64,000 nucleotides of DNA, taken from Pseudoxanthomonas japonensis (GTDB taxonomy: Bacteria > Pseudomonadota > Gammaproteobacteria > Xanthomonadales > Xanthomonadaceae). Below the pieces are notes generated by a model. That model had not been told where the DNA came from. It searched no databases and worked only from the letters and a program-made list of their open reading frames with translations. Positions 24,938-34,286 of the stretch are shown here, one piece after another; position 1 is the stretch's first letter, and each line of letters starts with the position of its first letter. A program made the position numbers and the translations under genes. The stretch lies in contig NZ_PDWW01000001.1 in NCBI RefSeq assembly GCF_010093445.1, forward strand, positions 248,001-312,000, read 5' to 3'.

Positions 24938-26872
24938 TCACGGCTCGCCGCTGGCGGTGACCCTGCAGGTGAGCCCGATGGTGACCACGCCGCCACTGGG
25001 AAGAGCAGGGATGGCGACACCCGACTGCAGGCCGGTGGCCGTCAACGGAGCGGGACAGCCCGCGCTACCTGTCGCCAGACACGTCGGCGCTGGCAGCCCT
25101 GCGGCGGTGCAGTCCAGCCCTGCCACCGCCGGATCCTGCAGCGTGGTGTCATCGGCCGCCGTAGGGCCATGGTTGGTTACCACGAGAGTGAACATCACGT
25201 GCTCGCCGCTGACGGCCGGAACCGGAGTCGCCGTCTTCTGGATCAAGACATCGGTGGTTCGCCGGGTATTGGTGAAGGTACACGTCACGTCGTCGCCCGC
25301 CACCGGGGTCACCGTGAAGCTCGTGCCGCTGCCACTGGGTTCCTGACCACCACCAGCTCGCGCATTGGTGCAACTGTAGGTGGTGGCGTAGTTACTCAGG
25401 ATGGCGCCGGCCGCCCCGGTTTCGGAAAGCGTGTACTCGGAGTCTGCCGTTGCGGCTGCATGCGTCACCATCCCACTCGCGGTCGTGCCGCTGCCGGTCG
25501 TCGTCACCGCCGCCGGCGCGTCAGGGCCGGCAATCGACAAGGCGAACTGGTCGGCCGCCACTGCCCGGCCATCGGATAACGACTTTTGCAGGCGCAGCCT
25601 CGGCGGCACGGTGATCCGATAGTCTTCCACCTCGCCACTGTCCGCACGCCCCTTGCCATCTGCGGTCTGTATCTGGGCGGTGGTATAGCCGGCGCGCAAG
25701 CGCACGTAATTGTCGCCGGGCGTCAGCCCGGTGGGCGCGTTGCCATTGGCTGCGTTCCAATTCAGGACCACGCTGGTCGCGCCAGCGGAAAAACCTGCGC
25801 ATGCCCGTTCGCCAGCAACGAACGCATTATTGCGGTTGAAATCGATCCATCCGCAGACCATGCCGGATTTGCTTGCACCGCTGATCGGAACCGTCAGGCT
25901 GTAGCTGGTGCTGCCGGTGTTGAGTTGAGGGAAGGCGGTGATGGCGTCTTCGTCGAGACCATCGCCATTACCGCCATTGTTATCGGCGCCTGCCGTTACT
26001 GGGAACGGGCTGACGGTGGCGTTGGCGACAGTGGCATTGTCTGCATCGATGAGACTGCCCAGACGCAGGTCGCCAATGACATGCGATGGCGCGGTGGCAT
26101 TGTTGAAATTGACCACGGGCGCATCGCTGAAATCCTCGTCGACCGTCACGGTGAGGTCGAATGTCTCGCGGGTGGAACCTGCCGTGCCTGAGCCACCATT
26201 GAGCAGCAGTGCCACGCTGAACGTCAGCGAGGTGACGGTGCCAGTGATCTGCACACTGCCGCAACCGGCACCATTGTTGCCAGAAGTGGCGCAGCTCGTC
26301 TGGCCGTTATTGTTGATGACACCGATGGTGTTGCCACCGGTGATCTGCAGGTTTCCCGCCCCTGGCCTGACCCCACCAAGACTGGCACCTGCAGGACTAC
26401 TGCCTGTCAGGCTCAGCCGGGGCGAGAAGTCGACGCCGGAACTGGCATTGGCACCCAGCCCCGTCAAATGGATGACCGGATTCGTGACCGGCTGACTGAA
26501 CGTGATCGTCATCGTGCCGCGCTGGCATAAGATCCCATTGCCCCGTGTGCAATTAATCTTATCCGCCGATATGGCAATGGCCGATGTATTTGTTGCCAGG
26601 TTGGGCCTGAACATCGTGCTCGTGCCGCCACGCGCACCGATGGTCGAAGTTGACGTGCCGTTGTAATAGAGCGTGTTGGTTGCACTTGGCGCAAGCGTCA
26701 CGGTGACTGTAGGGCCACCCGTCTGCAGGCTGCCTGTCGCGCTGGTGGACGTGTTGCTCCACGTCGATGTGGTGCGATGGGCCCAGGCGGTGTTACCCGT
26801 CAGGACCATCACCGCCGCTGCCATCGCCCATGGCCACCGCATCTTTTTCTGGATCCTCGTTGTTCCAACCAT
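24938..26872 (-). CDS. Large secreted repeat protein B, GEVED domain plus DUF11 tail
   Basis: A 644-residue secreted protein. The ATG at 26870-26872 is chosen because GGGGAG lies 9 bases upstream; a second possible start is 26842. The signal peptide ends near AWA-HRT. The unique head (about 32-245) is Asn/Thr/Gly-rich. Residues about 246-420 form a GEVED-type domain (DEDFSDAP, GDGLDEDA, GEVEDYRI at 413-420) found in adhesins. One type 1 CnaB-like module (425-537) and a DUF11 tail (540-644, ending LTCRVTASGEP) complete it. The tail is closely similar to that of protein C. The function is probably surface adhesion or structure; this is an inference. Confidence 0.8.
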   Translation of the reverse strand: MVGTTRIQKKMRWPWAMAAAVMVLTGNTAWAHRTTSTWSNTSTSATGSLQTGGPTVTVTLAPSATNTLYYNGTSTSTIGARGGTSTMFRPNLATNTSAIAISADKINCTRGNGILCQRGTMTITFSQPVTNPVIHLTGLGANASSGVDFSPRLSLTGSSPAGASLGGVRPGAGNLQITGGNTIGVINNNGQTSCATSGNNGAGCGSVQITGTVTSLTFSVALLLNGGSGTAGSTRETFDLTVTVDEDFSDAPVVNFNNATAPSHVIGDLRLGSLIDADNATVANATVSPFPVTAGADNNGGNGDGLDEDAITAFPQLNTGSTSYSLTVPISGASKSGMVCGWIDFNRNNAFVAGERACAGFSAGATSVVLNWNAANGNAPTGLTPGDNYVRLRAGYTTAQIQTADGKGRADSGEVEDYRITVPPRLRLQKSLSDGRAVAADQFALSIAGPDAPAAVTTTGSGTTASGMVTHAAATADSEYTLSETGAAGAILSNYATTYSCTNARAGGGQEPSGSGTSFTVTPVAGDDVTCTFTNTRRTTDVLIQKTATPVPAVSGEHVMFTLVVTNHGPTAADDTTLQDPAVAGLDCTAAGLPAPTCLATGSAGCPAPLTATGLQSGVAIPALPSGGVVTIGLTCRVTASGEP

Positions 26873-27232
26873 CACGCCGGACTCCCCTGCTCGATCGTTC
26901 ATGACGCTCCCGACAACGATGGCCGCGACTTCCGGACAGGCTGTGCTGGACATTCCGCGCTCCACTGCTTGAACGCGCGTCGTACTTGTCGCCCTATCCA
27001 CCGAGAAACCCGTCGCCTCATTGCAAGCGCTCTTGCCGCGGAGCGCATGTTCGTGCGCTGCTGCACTCGCCCCGTCCCGACCGCCATCCTTTTGCGGTAC
27101 ATCGTCTGCATCCGCCCCAGTTGGGTATTACTCGAAATGTGTGACCCATACCGGACATACATCCGTTCCGTACGCGAATCCGTCCTCTTGGCAGAGATGC
27201 ATCATCTAAAGGCCATCTTCCCGCCATGATCG
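26873..27232. promoter_or_regulatory. Upstream region of repeat protein B
   Basis: About 360 bases between the decayed tail and protein B. The part around 27090-27215 is richer in A and T than its surroundings and is the likeliest place for the protein B promoter. No convincing -35/-10 pair or operator was identified. Confidence 0.35.
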
Positions 27233-27860
27233 ACAACCAGCGGGAACGCCCTCGCCGTAGCAGGATGCTCAAGCTGTTGCACCGTGCGGGTCACCCGCAC
27301 CGTGATCTCACAGTTATTGGCCAAGGCCCCTATCGCGACGCCAGCGGGTGCAGGGGATCGCACGTTGGCCATCGACCGTTGGCCTTCCCCGTGCCTGCGG
27401 CCGGGCACCTGGCCGTCCCGCCAGTGACCTCGCACGCCGGGCCAGCGAGTTTGCACGCCGACAGCCCCGCTTCCGGCGTGTCCCGGAGCATGGTGTTGTT
27501 GACCGGCTCGGGCCCATCGTTCATCGCGACGATGGCGTAGGTGGTTTGCTGCCGCTGATCAGCACGTCGCCCGCCTGGTCGGTTGGCCCGCCCCGTGCGT
27601 GTCGGGCTTGGCCACCGACGCAACCGCAGCCCCAAGCCATTGCTGGAGGTGCAAGTCAGGTCATCGCCGGCTGCCGGTGTAGTGCTGAAACTCGTGCCGA
27701 TACCGCTGGGTGTTCGGCAACCAGGTCGCGCACGGATACAGCGATAGGTGATGACCTGGTGGCCGAGGTTTGCGCCGGCCGCGCCCGCCTCATATGCGGC
27801 TTCGACGGCATGCCATCACCGCCGCGCGCCGGTGGAGGCGAACAAGCTGTGCGACCGGTA
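27233..27860 (-). pseudogene. Decayed fourth copy of the repeat protein tail
   Basis: Read on the minus strand, fragments in different frames align with the last type 1 module and DUF11 tail of the neighbouring proteins. One frame gives TPSGIGTSFSTTPAAGDDLTC; the next, after frameshifts, gives VASVAKPDTHGAGQPTR, GDVLISGSK and TYAIVAMNDGPEPVNNTML with LRDTPEAGLSAC. A third frame ends GALANNCEITVRVTRT. No start or intact frame spans it. It lies directly downstream of protein C, so it is a remnant of an extra paralogue that has lost its head. Confidence 0.75.
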
Positions 27861-27912
27861 TTCCGTTAGCTTCCCGAGGAGCGGTGCGACCCGGGTGGGG
27901 AACGGAGAAAGC

Positions 27913-30900
27913 TCACGGCAGGCCGCTGGCGGTCACCCTGCACGTCAGCCCGATGGTGACCACACCCCCATTGGGCAACGCCGGGATGGCGACACCGGAC
28001 TGCAGGCCGCTGGCCGTCAACGGTGTGGGACAGCCCGCGCCACCTGTCGCCAGGCACGTCGGCGCTGGCAGCCCTGCGGCGACACAGTCGAGCCCTGCCA
28101 CTGCCGGATCCCGTACCGTCGCGCCATCGGCGGCCCCGGGGCCGTGGTTGGTGACCTCCAGGGTGAACACCGCTTGCGCACCGCTCACGAGCGGTTCTTC
28201 CGCGACCGTTTTCCGGATCGAGAGATCGGCGCTCCGGCGCAGGTTGGTGAGGGTGCAGGTCAGGTCGTCACCCGCCACCGGCGTCACGTTGAATGCACTG
28301 CCGTTTCCTGCCGGCGTCTGGCCCCCGGCGCGCGCATTGGTGCAGCGGTAGGTGGACGTGTAGTACGACAGGTCTGCGCCGCCCGCGGCGGCTTCGGCCA
28401 ATGCGTAGGCCGAACCCGGCGTCGCCGTGTCGTGCGTGAGCAGGCCGGTCGCGGTGCTGCCCGTGCCCGTCGTGGTCACCGCCGCGGGCGCGCCCGTGCC
28501 TGTCATCGACAGCGTGAACTGGTCGCTTGCTGCCGCGCGGCCATCGGGCAGCGCTTTCTGCAAGCGCAGGATCGCCGCGCGCGTATTGGTGAACGAACAG
28601 GTGATGTTGGACTCGAACCGCATGCGATCGGCCGGGATGGTCAGCGTGCCACCCACCAGGCTGCCGAAGCTGCCGGTATTGCCGTTGCGGCTGCTGTTGG
28701 CGTCCGTGCACTGGGCGGGCGAGAGGACCCAGGTGGGAGGAATCGTCTCGCTCAGGACGACCGGCTGCGTGCCCTGGCCATTGCTGGCGACCGGATGTGC
28801 GTAGTAGTGCCGCGCGGAGTTGACCGGCGTGCCGGTGGCCGTCGTGGTCAGCGTCACCGGGGACGCGGACGCGGTGTTGTCCCAGTTGTTGACGTTGGTG
28901 GTGGTGAAGTCGAAGCTGCCCACGCCGCCTTCGGTGACCTTGCTGATGGTGACGCACGACGGGATGGCCACCAGGCCGAAGCCGATGTTGTCGCCCGGCT
29001 TGATGTTGGTGGCCGTCAGCGTGAGCGTGCTCACCAGTGCGTTGGCGTTGCCGCGCAGGAAGACCGACTGTCGCCACGTGCCTTCCGTGCCGGGAACGTA
29101 CGCGCCCGCGTCCAGCGTGACCACACCGGAGCCCGGCGTGTAGCTCGCCTGCGTGGCATTCAGTCCCGTCCGATGGGCGACGAACTGGCTGGTTGTCGCC
29201 GCTCCCCCGCTGAGTCCGAGCGTCAGCCTCGGGGCGTAGCTCGCGTCTTCGCCGTTGTTGGGCAAGGTGGCGTCCCAGACACCGATGTCGTAGATACCGA
29301 TGCCGATCCGATGGGCCGGGATGGACGGCGAAAAGGTGATGGTCACGCGGGTCGTGGTGCTGCTGTTGGTCAACAGCCAGCGTCCGGGGCCGGCCGGTGT
29401 CGAGTACGTCCGTCCGTTGCTGTCGACGAAGCGGGTGATGGAACCGCCTGCCGTCGAACCCGCATCGAACGTCACGTTCTCCAGCGCGATGCTCGCGTTG
29501 ACGCCGCCCGGCCCGAAGACGGGCGCGGTCGAGCTCGGACCGGCATGACTGGTGATGCCGCAGGTGGCCGGTGGCCCCGGCGTGCCGACGTCATCGTTGT
29601 GGATCCTGCAGACCACGTTGTCGCCCGTGGCAATCGTCACGCTGTTGCCGCTCACCGGAACGCCGCCGTTGATGGTGCAGGTGTAGGGCGAAGCCGAGTA
29701 GCCGGCGGGAAGCGCACTTTCGGACAGGGTGTACGTGCCGGGACTGACCGCAGCGTTGGTCACCGCGGCCGAGCCGGTCGTGCCGCTGATGGATGTCGGC
29801 CCTGATGCCGAGAGCGTCCACGCCGTCGGCAGCCGCGTGCCGCCATCGTCGTTGGTGACCGTCTTGATCAGCGTCAGCCGGGTCGCCCGCGTGTTGGTGA
29901 ACGTACACGTCAGGTCGTCGCCGGCCACGGGCGTGACATCGAAACTGGTGCCGGTGCCACTGGGCGTCTGCCCGCCCGCCAGCGCATTGGTACACGCGTA
30001 GGTGGGGGTGTAGTTCGCCAGCACCGTGGTCGGCGTTCCCGCGGCCGACTCCGACAACGTGTAGACACTGCCCGCCGTCGCCGTGCTGTGCGTCACCGTG
30101 CCGGTGACCGTGCTGCCGGTGCCGCCGGTGATCACGGCCGCAGGGGCTGCCGTGCCCGTGATGGCAAGGCTGAACTGGTTGCCCTCCACGGCCCTGCCAT
30201 TGGGCAATGCCTTCTGCAGACGCAGGATCGGCACGCGTCCGTTGGTGATGGTGCACTCGACGCTGGAGCCCGTTCGGATGTCGGGTATGGTCACCGTGCC
30301 CGGGAAGGTGGACCCGGATGCCACGACCACATCGCCATCCGCCGCGTCGATGCACTGCCAGCTGCGCGCATAGTTCGCCAGCACCGCGGAAGGATTCCCG
30401 GCGGCGACTTCGTTGATCTGGAAGCTGGCGTCATCGACGGCCAGCAGCGGACCGACGGTCGCCGCCTGCACGCCCGAGGCACTGCCCGTCGTCGTCGCGG
30501 TCTGCGTCGTGCCCAGGCCGCCGCCTGACAGCTGCAGCATGAACTGGTTTCCCGCGACCGCACGGCCCTGCGGCAGGTCCTTCCGCAGCGTGATCGTGCT
30601 GCCACCGGCGCAGGAGGCGAGGTCGCTGATGGCCGTTGCAAGGAAATTGCCCTCGACGATCCGCTCCCCCGTCAGCGGGTTGTATAGCGCGATCACCCCC
30701 CCCTGCATACTCGTCATCAGTTCGCCGGCGGCGTTGAAGGCGATACCGCCGACATTCTCCGTTGCGCCCGATGACATGGTGGCGAGCACCGTGGCGGGCA
30801 AGGATCCGGTTCCCGCCGACGTGGGAACCTGTCCCACCCGGTATATCCGGTGCTGCGGGCTGTTCGATGCATTGCCCGAGAGCAGGAAGAGATTCCCCAG

Positions 30901-31644
30901 AGTGTCGAACGTCAGGTCGCCGTTGTTGCCGGCCGTGCCGGTAATCTGGCCAACCCGGACAGGCGCGGTGGCAGGCGTCGCCGGGTTGAAGGCATACAGA
31001 TGCCAACCGTCTGCAGCACTGCTGTTCTGATTCGGCCCCGCAAAATAGAACCAGCCGTTCGCAGGGTTGACTGCGCCGGCGCTGAACCCGCCCATGTTCG
31101 CGACCAGGGTCGGAGCAGCAGACGTATTGGTCACCGCAAACGTGGAGGCGTTGACAATGGACACCCGGCCGGACGTGCCCGCCGTGGCGCCTGACGTCGC
31201 CAGATAGAGCCTGCTGCCATTGGATGAGATGCCGAACGCATTGATCGCCGCCGGCAAGCCCGTCACCGACCCGACAAGCGATTGAGACCCACTGTCGCTC
31301 GTCCGGTAGATTTCGCCATTTGGATTGGTGGCATACACGTTGCTGCAACTCAATTGCGCCAACGCAGGACTGGCATGCAGGCCCGCTGCCATCGCCAGCA
31401 ACGCGACCATTCCGCGCAGCGACCAGCGGCGGCCGGCGGGCAACGAGGTGTTTTCTGCGGACTCCATCACGATTTGCAGGCGCCGACGCGCACGCGCGGC
31501 ATCGACACGCGTGGTGTCGCCACGTCCATCGGTGCCCGCTGCCTGCACGGCAGGACGGAGAGATCCCTGCAGCGCGACAAGCGCGCCGATGTTGTGCCGC
31601 GGTCGCGACTTCATTGGTGCGTCCACGTTCGTCCTGGTTGTCAT
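27913..31644 (-). CDS. Large secreted repeat protein C (beta-propeller-like head, CnaB-like modules, DUF11 tail)
   Basis: The largest of the cluster at 1243 residues from the ATG at 31642-31644, chosen for AGGGGA upstream. An in-frame ATG at 31467 would begin just before the signal peptide (RGMVALLAMAAGLHASPALA). The head (100-345) has repeated short strands (GSRLYLAT, GWFYFAGP, GNLFLLSG) resembling a beta-propeller. Then follow type 1 modules (350-470, 473-585, 1024-1136), one type 2 (588-686), an insert domain (695-895), one type 3 (897-1022) and a DUF11 tail (1138-1243, ending LTCRVTASGLP). Candidate Lys/Glu/Asn isopeptide residues and cysteine pairs occur as in proteins A and B. No anchor motif is seen. 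Confidence 0.8.
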   Translation of the reverse strand: MTTRTNVDAPMKSRPRHNIGALVALQGSLRPAVQAAGTDGRGDTTRVDAARARRRLQIVMESAENTSLPAGRRWSLRGMVALLAMAAGLHASPALAQLSCSNVYATNPNGEIYRTSDSGSQSLVGSVTGLPAAINAFGISSNGSRLYLATSGATAGTSGRVSIVNASTFAVTNTSAAPTLVANMGGFSAGAVNPANGWFYFAGPNQNSSAADGWHLYAFNPATPATAPVRVGQITGTAGNNGDLTFDTLGNLFLLSGNASNSPQHRIYRVGQVPTSAGTGSLPATVLATMSSGATENVGGIAFNAAGELMTSMQGGVIALYNPLTGERIVEGNFLATAISDLASCAGGSTITLRKDLPQGRAVAGNQFMLQLSGGGLGTTQTATTTGSASGVQAATVGPLLAVDDASFQINEVAAGNPSAVLANYARSWQCIDAADGDVVVASGSTFPGTVTIPDIRTGSSVECTITNGRVPILRLQKALPNGRAVEGNQFSLAITGTAAPAAVITGGTGSTVTGTVTHSTATAGSVYTLSESAAGTPTTVLANYTPTYACTNALAGGQTPSGTGTSFDVTPVAGDDLTCTFTNTRATRLTLIKTVTNDDGGTRLPTAWTLSASGPTSISGTTGSAAVTNAAVSPGTYTLSESALPAGYSASPYTCTINGGVPVSGNSVTIATGDNVVCRIHNDDVGTPGPPATCGITSHAGPSSTAPVFGPGGVNASIALENVTFDAGSTAGGSITRFVDSNGRTYSTPAGPGRWLLTNSSTTTRVTITFSPSIPAHRIGIGIYDIGVWDATLPNNGEDASYAPRLTLGLSGGAATTSQFVAHRTGLNATQASYTPGSGVVTLDAGAYVPGTEGTWRQSVFLRGNANALVSTLTLTATNIKPGDNIGFGLVAIPSCVTISKVTEGGVGSFDFTTTNVNNWDNTASASPVTLTTTATGTPVNSARHYYAHPVASNGQGTQPVVLSETIPPTWVLSPAQCTDANSSRNGNTGSFGSLVGGTLTIPADRMRFESNITCSFTNTRAAILRLQKALPDGRAAASDQFTLSMTGTGAPAAVTTTGTGSTATGLLTHDTATPGSAYALAEAAAGGADLSYYTSTYRCTNARAGGQTPAGNGSAFNVTPVAGDDLTCTLTNLRRSADLSIRKTVAEEPLVSGAQAVFTLEVTNHGPGAADGATVRDPAVAGLDCVAAGLPAPTCLATGGAGCPTPLTASGLQSGVAIPALPNGGVVTIGLTCRVTASGLP

Positions 31645-31862
31645 GGGATTCCCCTGTTGCCGCGAAACGGTGCCTGTGGCGAGGCGATATCCCCGCATGG
31701 CCCGCGCCACCCCGCTTCGCTTCGGCATGTGGCTCTTCACTGTTCGCGCTCATTCCTTGCAACCGGACACCGGAAACGTTGTTTGCGCGAGCGCGGGAGG
31801 GGTTCTGCCACCCTTGTTCGTCAACCCTGCGTGTCACTCTTTTTTTTCCGGAGCCAAGCCGC

Positions 31863-33125
31863 GTGAGTTCCTCCCTGCCTTCTTCGTTCGCTCGCCGCCA
31901 ATGGCTCGGGGCTGCTGCCCTGTCGACGTTGGCAACCGCCGCATGGCCCCGCATGGCGCGCGCTGCCGCCTGCGATGACAGCGCAGGCTGGATTCCACCG
32001 GATGCGTTCCTTGCCGACCTGCCGCGCCTGATGCAGGCACTGCGCGTGCCCGCCATCGGCATGGCAGTGGTGGAGCGGGGCGAAGTGGTGTGGTCGCGCA
32101 ACCTCGGCGTACTGAACGCGGAAACTGCGACGTCCGTCACGCGCGAGTCGCTGTTCGAGGACGCCTCGCTCAGCAAGCCGGTGTTCGCCTACCTGTTGCT
32201 GCAGCTGGCCGACCAGGGCGTGATCGACCTGGACGCGCCGCTGGTGCGCTACCGGCGCATGGAGTACCTGGCCGACCATCCGTGGGTGGAGCTGGTCACC
32301 GCGCGCGACGTGCTGCGTCATTCCACCGGCATGCCGAACTGGCGCAAGGATCCGGCCAACGAAAAGCTCGTGCCGGCGGTGAAGCCAGGCACGCGCATCG
32401 ACTACTCGGGCGAAGCGATCTTCTGGCTGCAGCTGGTGGTCGAGACACTCACTGGCGAGAGCCTCGATGAGTCGATGCAGCGCCTGCTGTTCGGCCCCGC
32501 CGGCATGCGCGACAGCAGCTATACGTGGAGCAGGGACCTCGCCGCGCGTTCGGTCTACGGCCACCGCGCCGTCGAGGACGAAGAGCCCGGCATGCCACCA
32601 CAGATGCTCCGCGACACCTGGAACGCCGCGCAAACCGTCGCCGACCGCTGGGGCAAGCCGCTGTCCGCGTGGCGCTGGGAGGACGCCGTCCGCGCACTGC
32701 CCGCCGTGCAGGCCATCACGCCGAAAGGCCTGGTGAACTGGCCCGGCGACATCCTAGCCAATGCCGCCGCCAGCCTGCGCACCACGCCGACCGACTACGC
32801 CCGCTTCATGGCGCTGATGGTGCGTACGCAACGCGAACCGTGGCAGATCACCGAGGCGACGCGCACCGCCATGCTGACGAAGCAGATCGACGTGCCCGGC
32901 CGCTGGACCGACAAGGGCCTGGGCTGGAACCTGGAGGCCACGCCGCGCGGCCCGGTGTTCTACCACTCGGGCAGCAACGGCGGCATCTTCAAGAACTTCG
33001 CCCTGGGCGACGCGCGCGGCCAGCGCGCGCTGGTGGCGCTGACCAATGCAGGCAGCGGCAACGTGCTGTACCGGCGCGTAGTGCGCGCGGCCACCGGGCA
33101 CGACCTGCTGGCATTCGACCTCTGA
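31863..33125 (+). CDS. Secreted beta-lactamase-family serine hydrolase
   Basis: A 420-residue class C beta-lactamase/esterase-fold enzyme (COG1680) exported to the periplasm. The GTG at 31863 follows GGAG. The N-terminus carries a twin-arginine-like motif (ARRQWLGAAAL), so Tat export is plausible. The SxxK nucleophile is in DASLSKPVF, the tyrosine motif is probably DYSGEAI and the third motif is HSGSNGG. These match beta-lactamase-related hydrolases (peptidases, esterases) rather than identify a true beta-lactamase. It is divergent from repeat protein C, and the shared region lies at 31645-31862. Confidence 0.87.
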   Translation: MSSSLPSSFARRQWLGAAALSTLATAAWPRMARAAACDDSAGWIPPDAFLADLPRLMQALRVPAIGMAVVERGEVVWSRNLGVLNAETATSVTRESLFEDASLSKPVFAYLLLQLADQGVIDLDAPLVRYRRMEYLADHPWVELVTARDVLRHSTGMPNWRKDPANEKLVPAVKPGTRIDYSGEAIFWLQLVVETLTGESLDESMQRLLFGPAGMRDSSYTWSRDLAARSVYGHRAVEDEEPGMPPQMLRDTWNAAQTVADRWGKPLSAWRWEDAVRALPAVQAITPKGLVNWPGDILANAAASLRTTPTDYARFMALMVRTQREPWQITEATRTAMLTKQIDVPGRWTDKGLGWNLEATPRGPVFYHSGSNGGIFKNFALGDARGQRALVALTNAGSGNVLYRRVVRAATGHDLLAFDL

Positions 33126-34184
33126 CTACAGGCCCTGGAACACGAACGGCGGCGCGGGCCTGAAATCCTTCACCGCGTTGCCGGCGAACACGTTGCGCTG
33201 GTCCGCGCCCAGGTCCAGCTTCATCACCTTGCCGGTCTCCCTGGAGAAATCGACCTCCTTCAGGTCGACCCAGAACGTGTTGGGCGTCAGCGCGGACTCG
33301 AAGAAGTACAGCTTGCGCTTGTGGTCGGCGACCGTGCGCCAGCGGGTGGAGGAGATGTTCGGTTCCTCCGGCGTGTTGATGCCGAACGGCACCGACGCGT
33401 TGCGGATCACGCTGAAGACGCTGGCCAGCGCCTTCACCGGATCCTCGGCCTTGGGGATCGCATTGATGTAGAACGAGGCGCGCGCGAAGCGGTCCGAGGC
33501 GCGGTTGGTGCCCGGCAGCATCACGGTGCCACCGATCTGCTTCCAGTAGGCATTGAGCGCGAGCTGCTGGTCGAACACCGGCGAGTTGGTCATCACCTGG
33601 AACTCGCGGCCGTGGTGGATCACCTGCTTGCCGCCGATGTACTCGATGATGGCGCTATCGCCGCTGGCGTCGGACAGCGACAGGTGCAGCGTGGTCAGGC
33701 GGTCTTCGCCGGGCACCTTGTCGGTCACCACGGTGAAGGGCTGCTTGCGCAGCGCATCGACGGCTTCCTTCACGCTACCGTAGTTGTCCAGCGCGTACTG
33801 CGCCCACGCCGCGATGCTGAGCCCGGGACCGCGGCCGTCGTAGGCGGGGTACTCGGATTCCACCAGCCACAGCACGTTGGCCATCAGGCCGGCCTCGTTC
33901 ATGCCGTCGGTGGTGGAGATGTCGTAGCCGGTGGCGATGACGCTGCCGTACTTCGACGTCCACGTCACCGAATTGGGCCCGGCCTGCCCGCTACGCGCCA
34001 TGCCGCGCGGGAAGATCCACAGGTTGGTCGCGACGTCGTTCTTCCAGTCCATCGAACGGGCGGTGATGACGTCGTCGTTGGCGCCCAGGTAGACCACGCG
34101 GGTGCAGGCATCCGCGGGTGGGGCGAGGAAGGCCGAGAGCGGGGCAAGGACGAACGCGAGCGGCACGACGAAGCGACGATCCAT
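33126..34184 (-). CDS. Choloylglycine hydrolase / penicillin V acylase family amidase
   Basis: A 352-residue Ntn-hydrolase of the linear amide hydrolase family (bile salt hydrolase, penicillin V acylase). After a signal peptide (MDRRFVVPLAFVLAPLSAFL) the sequence PADAC-TRVVYLG exposes Cys as the N-terminal nucleophile. Downstream are the expected R-S-M-D-W-K substrate-pocket motif, DGMNEAGL and an Asn/Arg in the TNSPVFDQQ and STRW regions. The start at 34182-34184 follows GGAG. Gram-negative members are often periplasmic and several cleave acyl-homoserine lactones, so quorum quenching is possible but not shown. It converges with the beta-lactamase-fold gene. Confidence 0.88.
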   Translation of the reverse strand: MDRRFVVPLAFVLAPLSAFLAPPADACTRVVYLGANDDVITARSMDWKNDVATNLWIFPRGMARSGQAGPNSVTWTSKYGSVIATGYDISTTDGMNEAGLMANVLWLVESEYPAYDGRGPGLSIAAWAQYALDNYGSVKEAVDALRKQPFTVVTDKVPGEDRLTTLHLSLSDASGDSAIIEYIGGKQVIHHGREFQVMTNSPVFDQQLALNAYWKQIGGTVMLPGTNRASDRFARASFYINAIPKAEDPVKALASVFSVIRNASVPFGINTPEEPNISSTRWRTVADHKRKLYFFESALTPNTFWVDLKEVDFSRETGKVMKLDLGADQRNVFAGNAVKDFRPAPPFVFQGL

Positions 34185-34286
34185 GGCGGTCTCCGTGAAG
34201 GGAACAGGCGATGCGTAGCGGCGTCCGCCCTTTATGCCAGCGGGTGTGTTAAACAGCGATCCTCCGCCGCCCCCCGAGATGCTGCC

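Noticed and set aside
21385-31644. LPXTG, PEP-CTERM or autotransporter anchor in the repeat proteins
   Set aside because: The C-termini end directly after the DUF11 fold at LTCRVTASG-x-P without hydrophobic helix, positive tail or beta-barrel.
31863-33125. A true antibiotic beta-lactamase
   Set aside because: The SxxK fold family includes many esterases and peptidases. The sequence lacks the specific class C active-site context needed to claim resistance.
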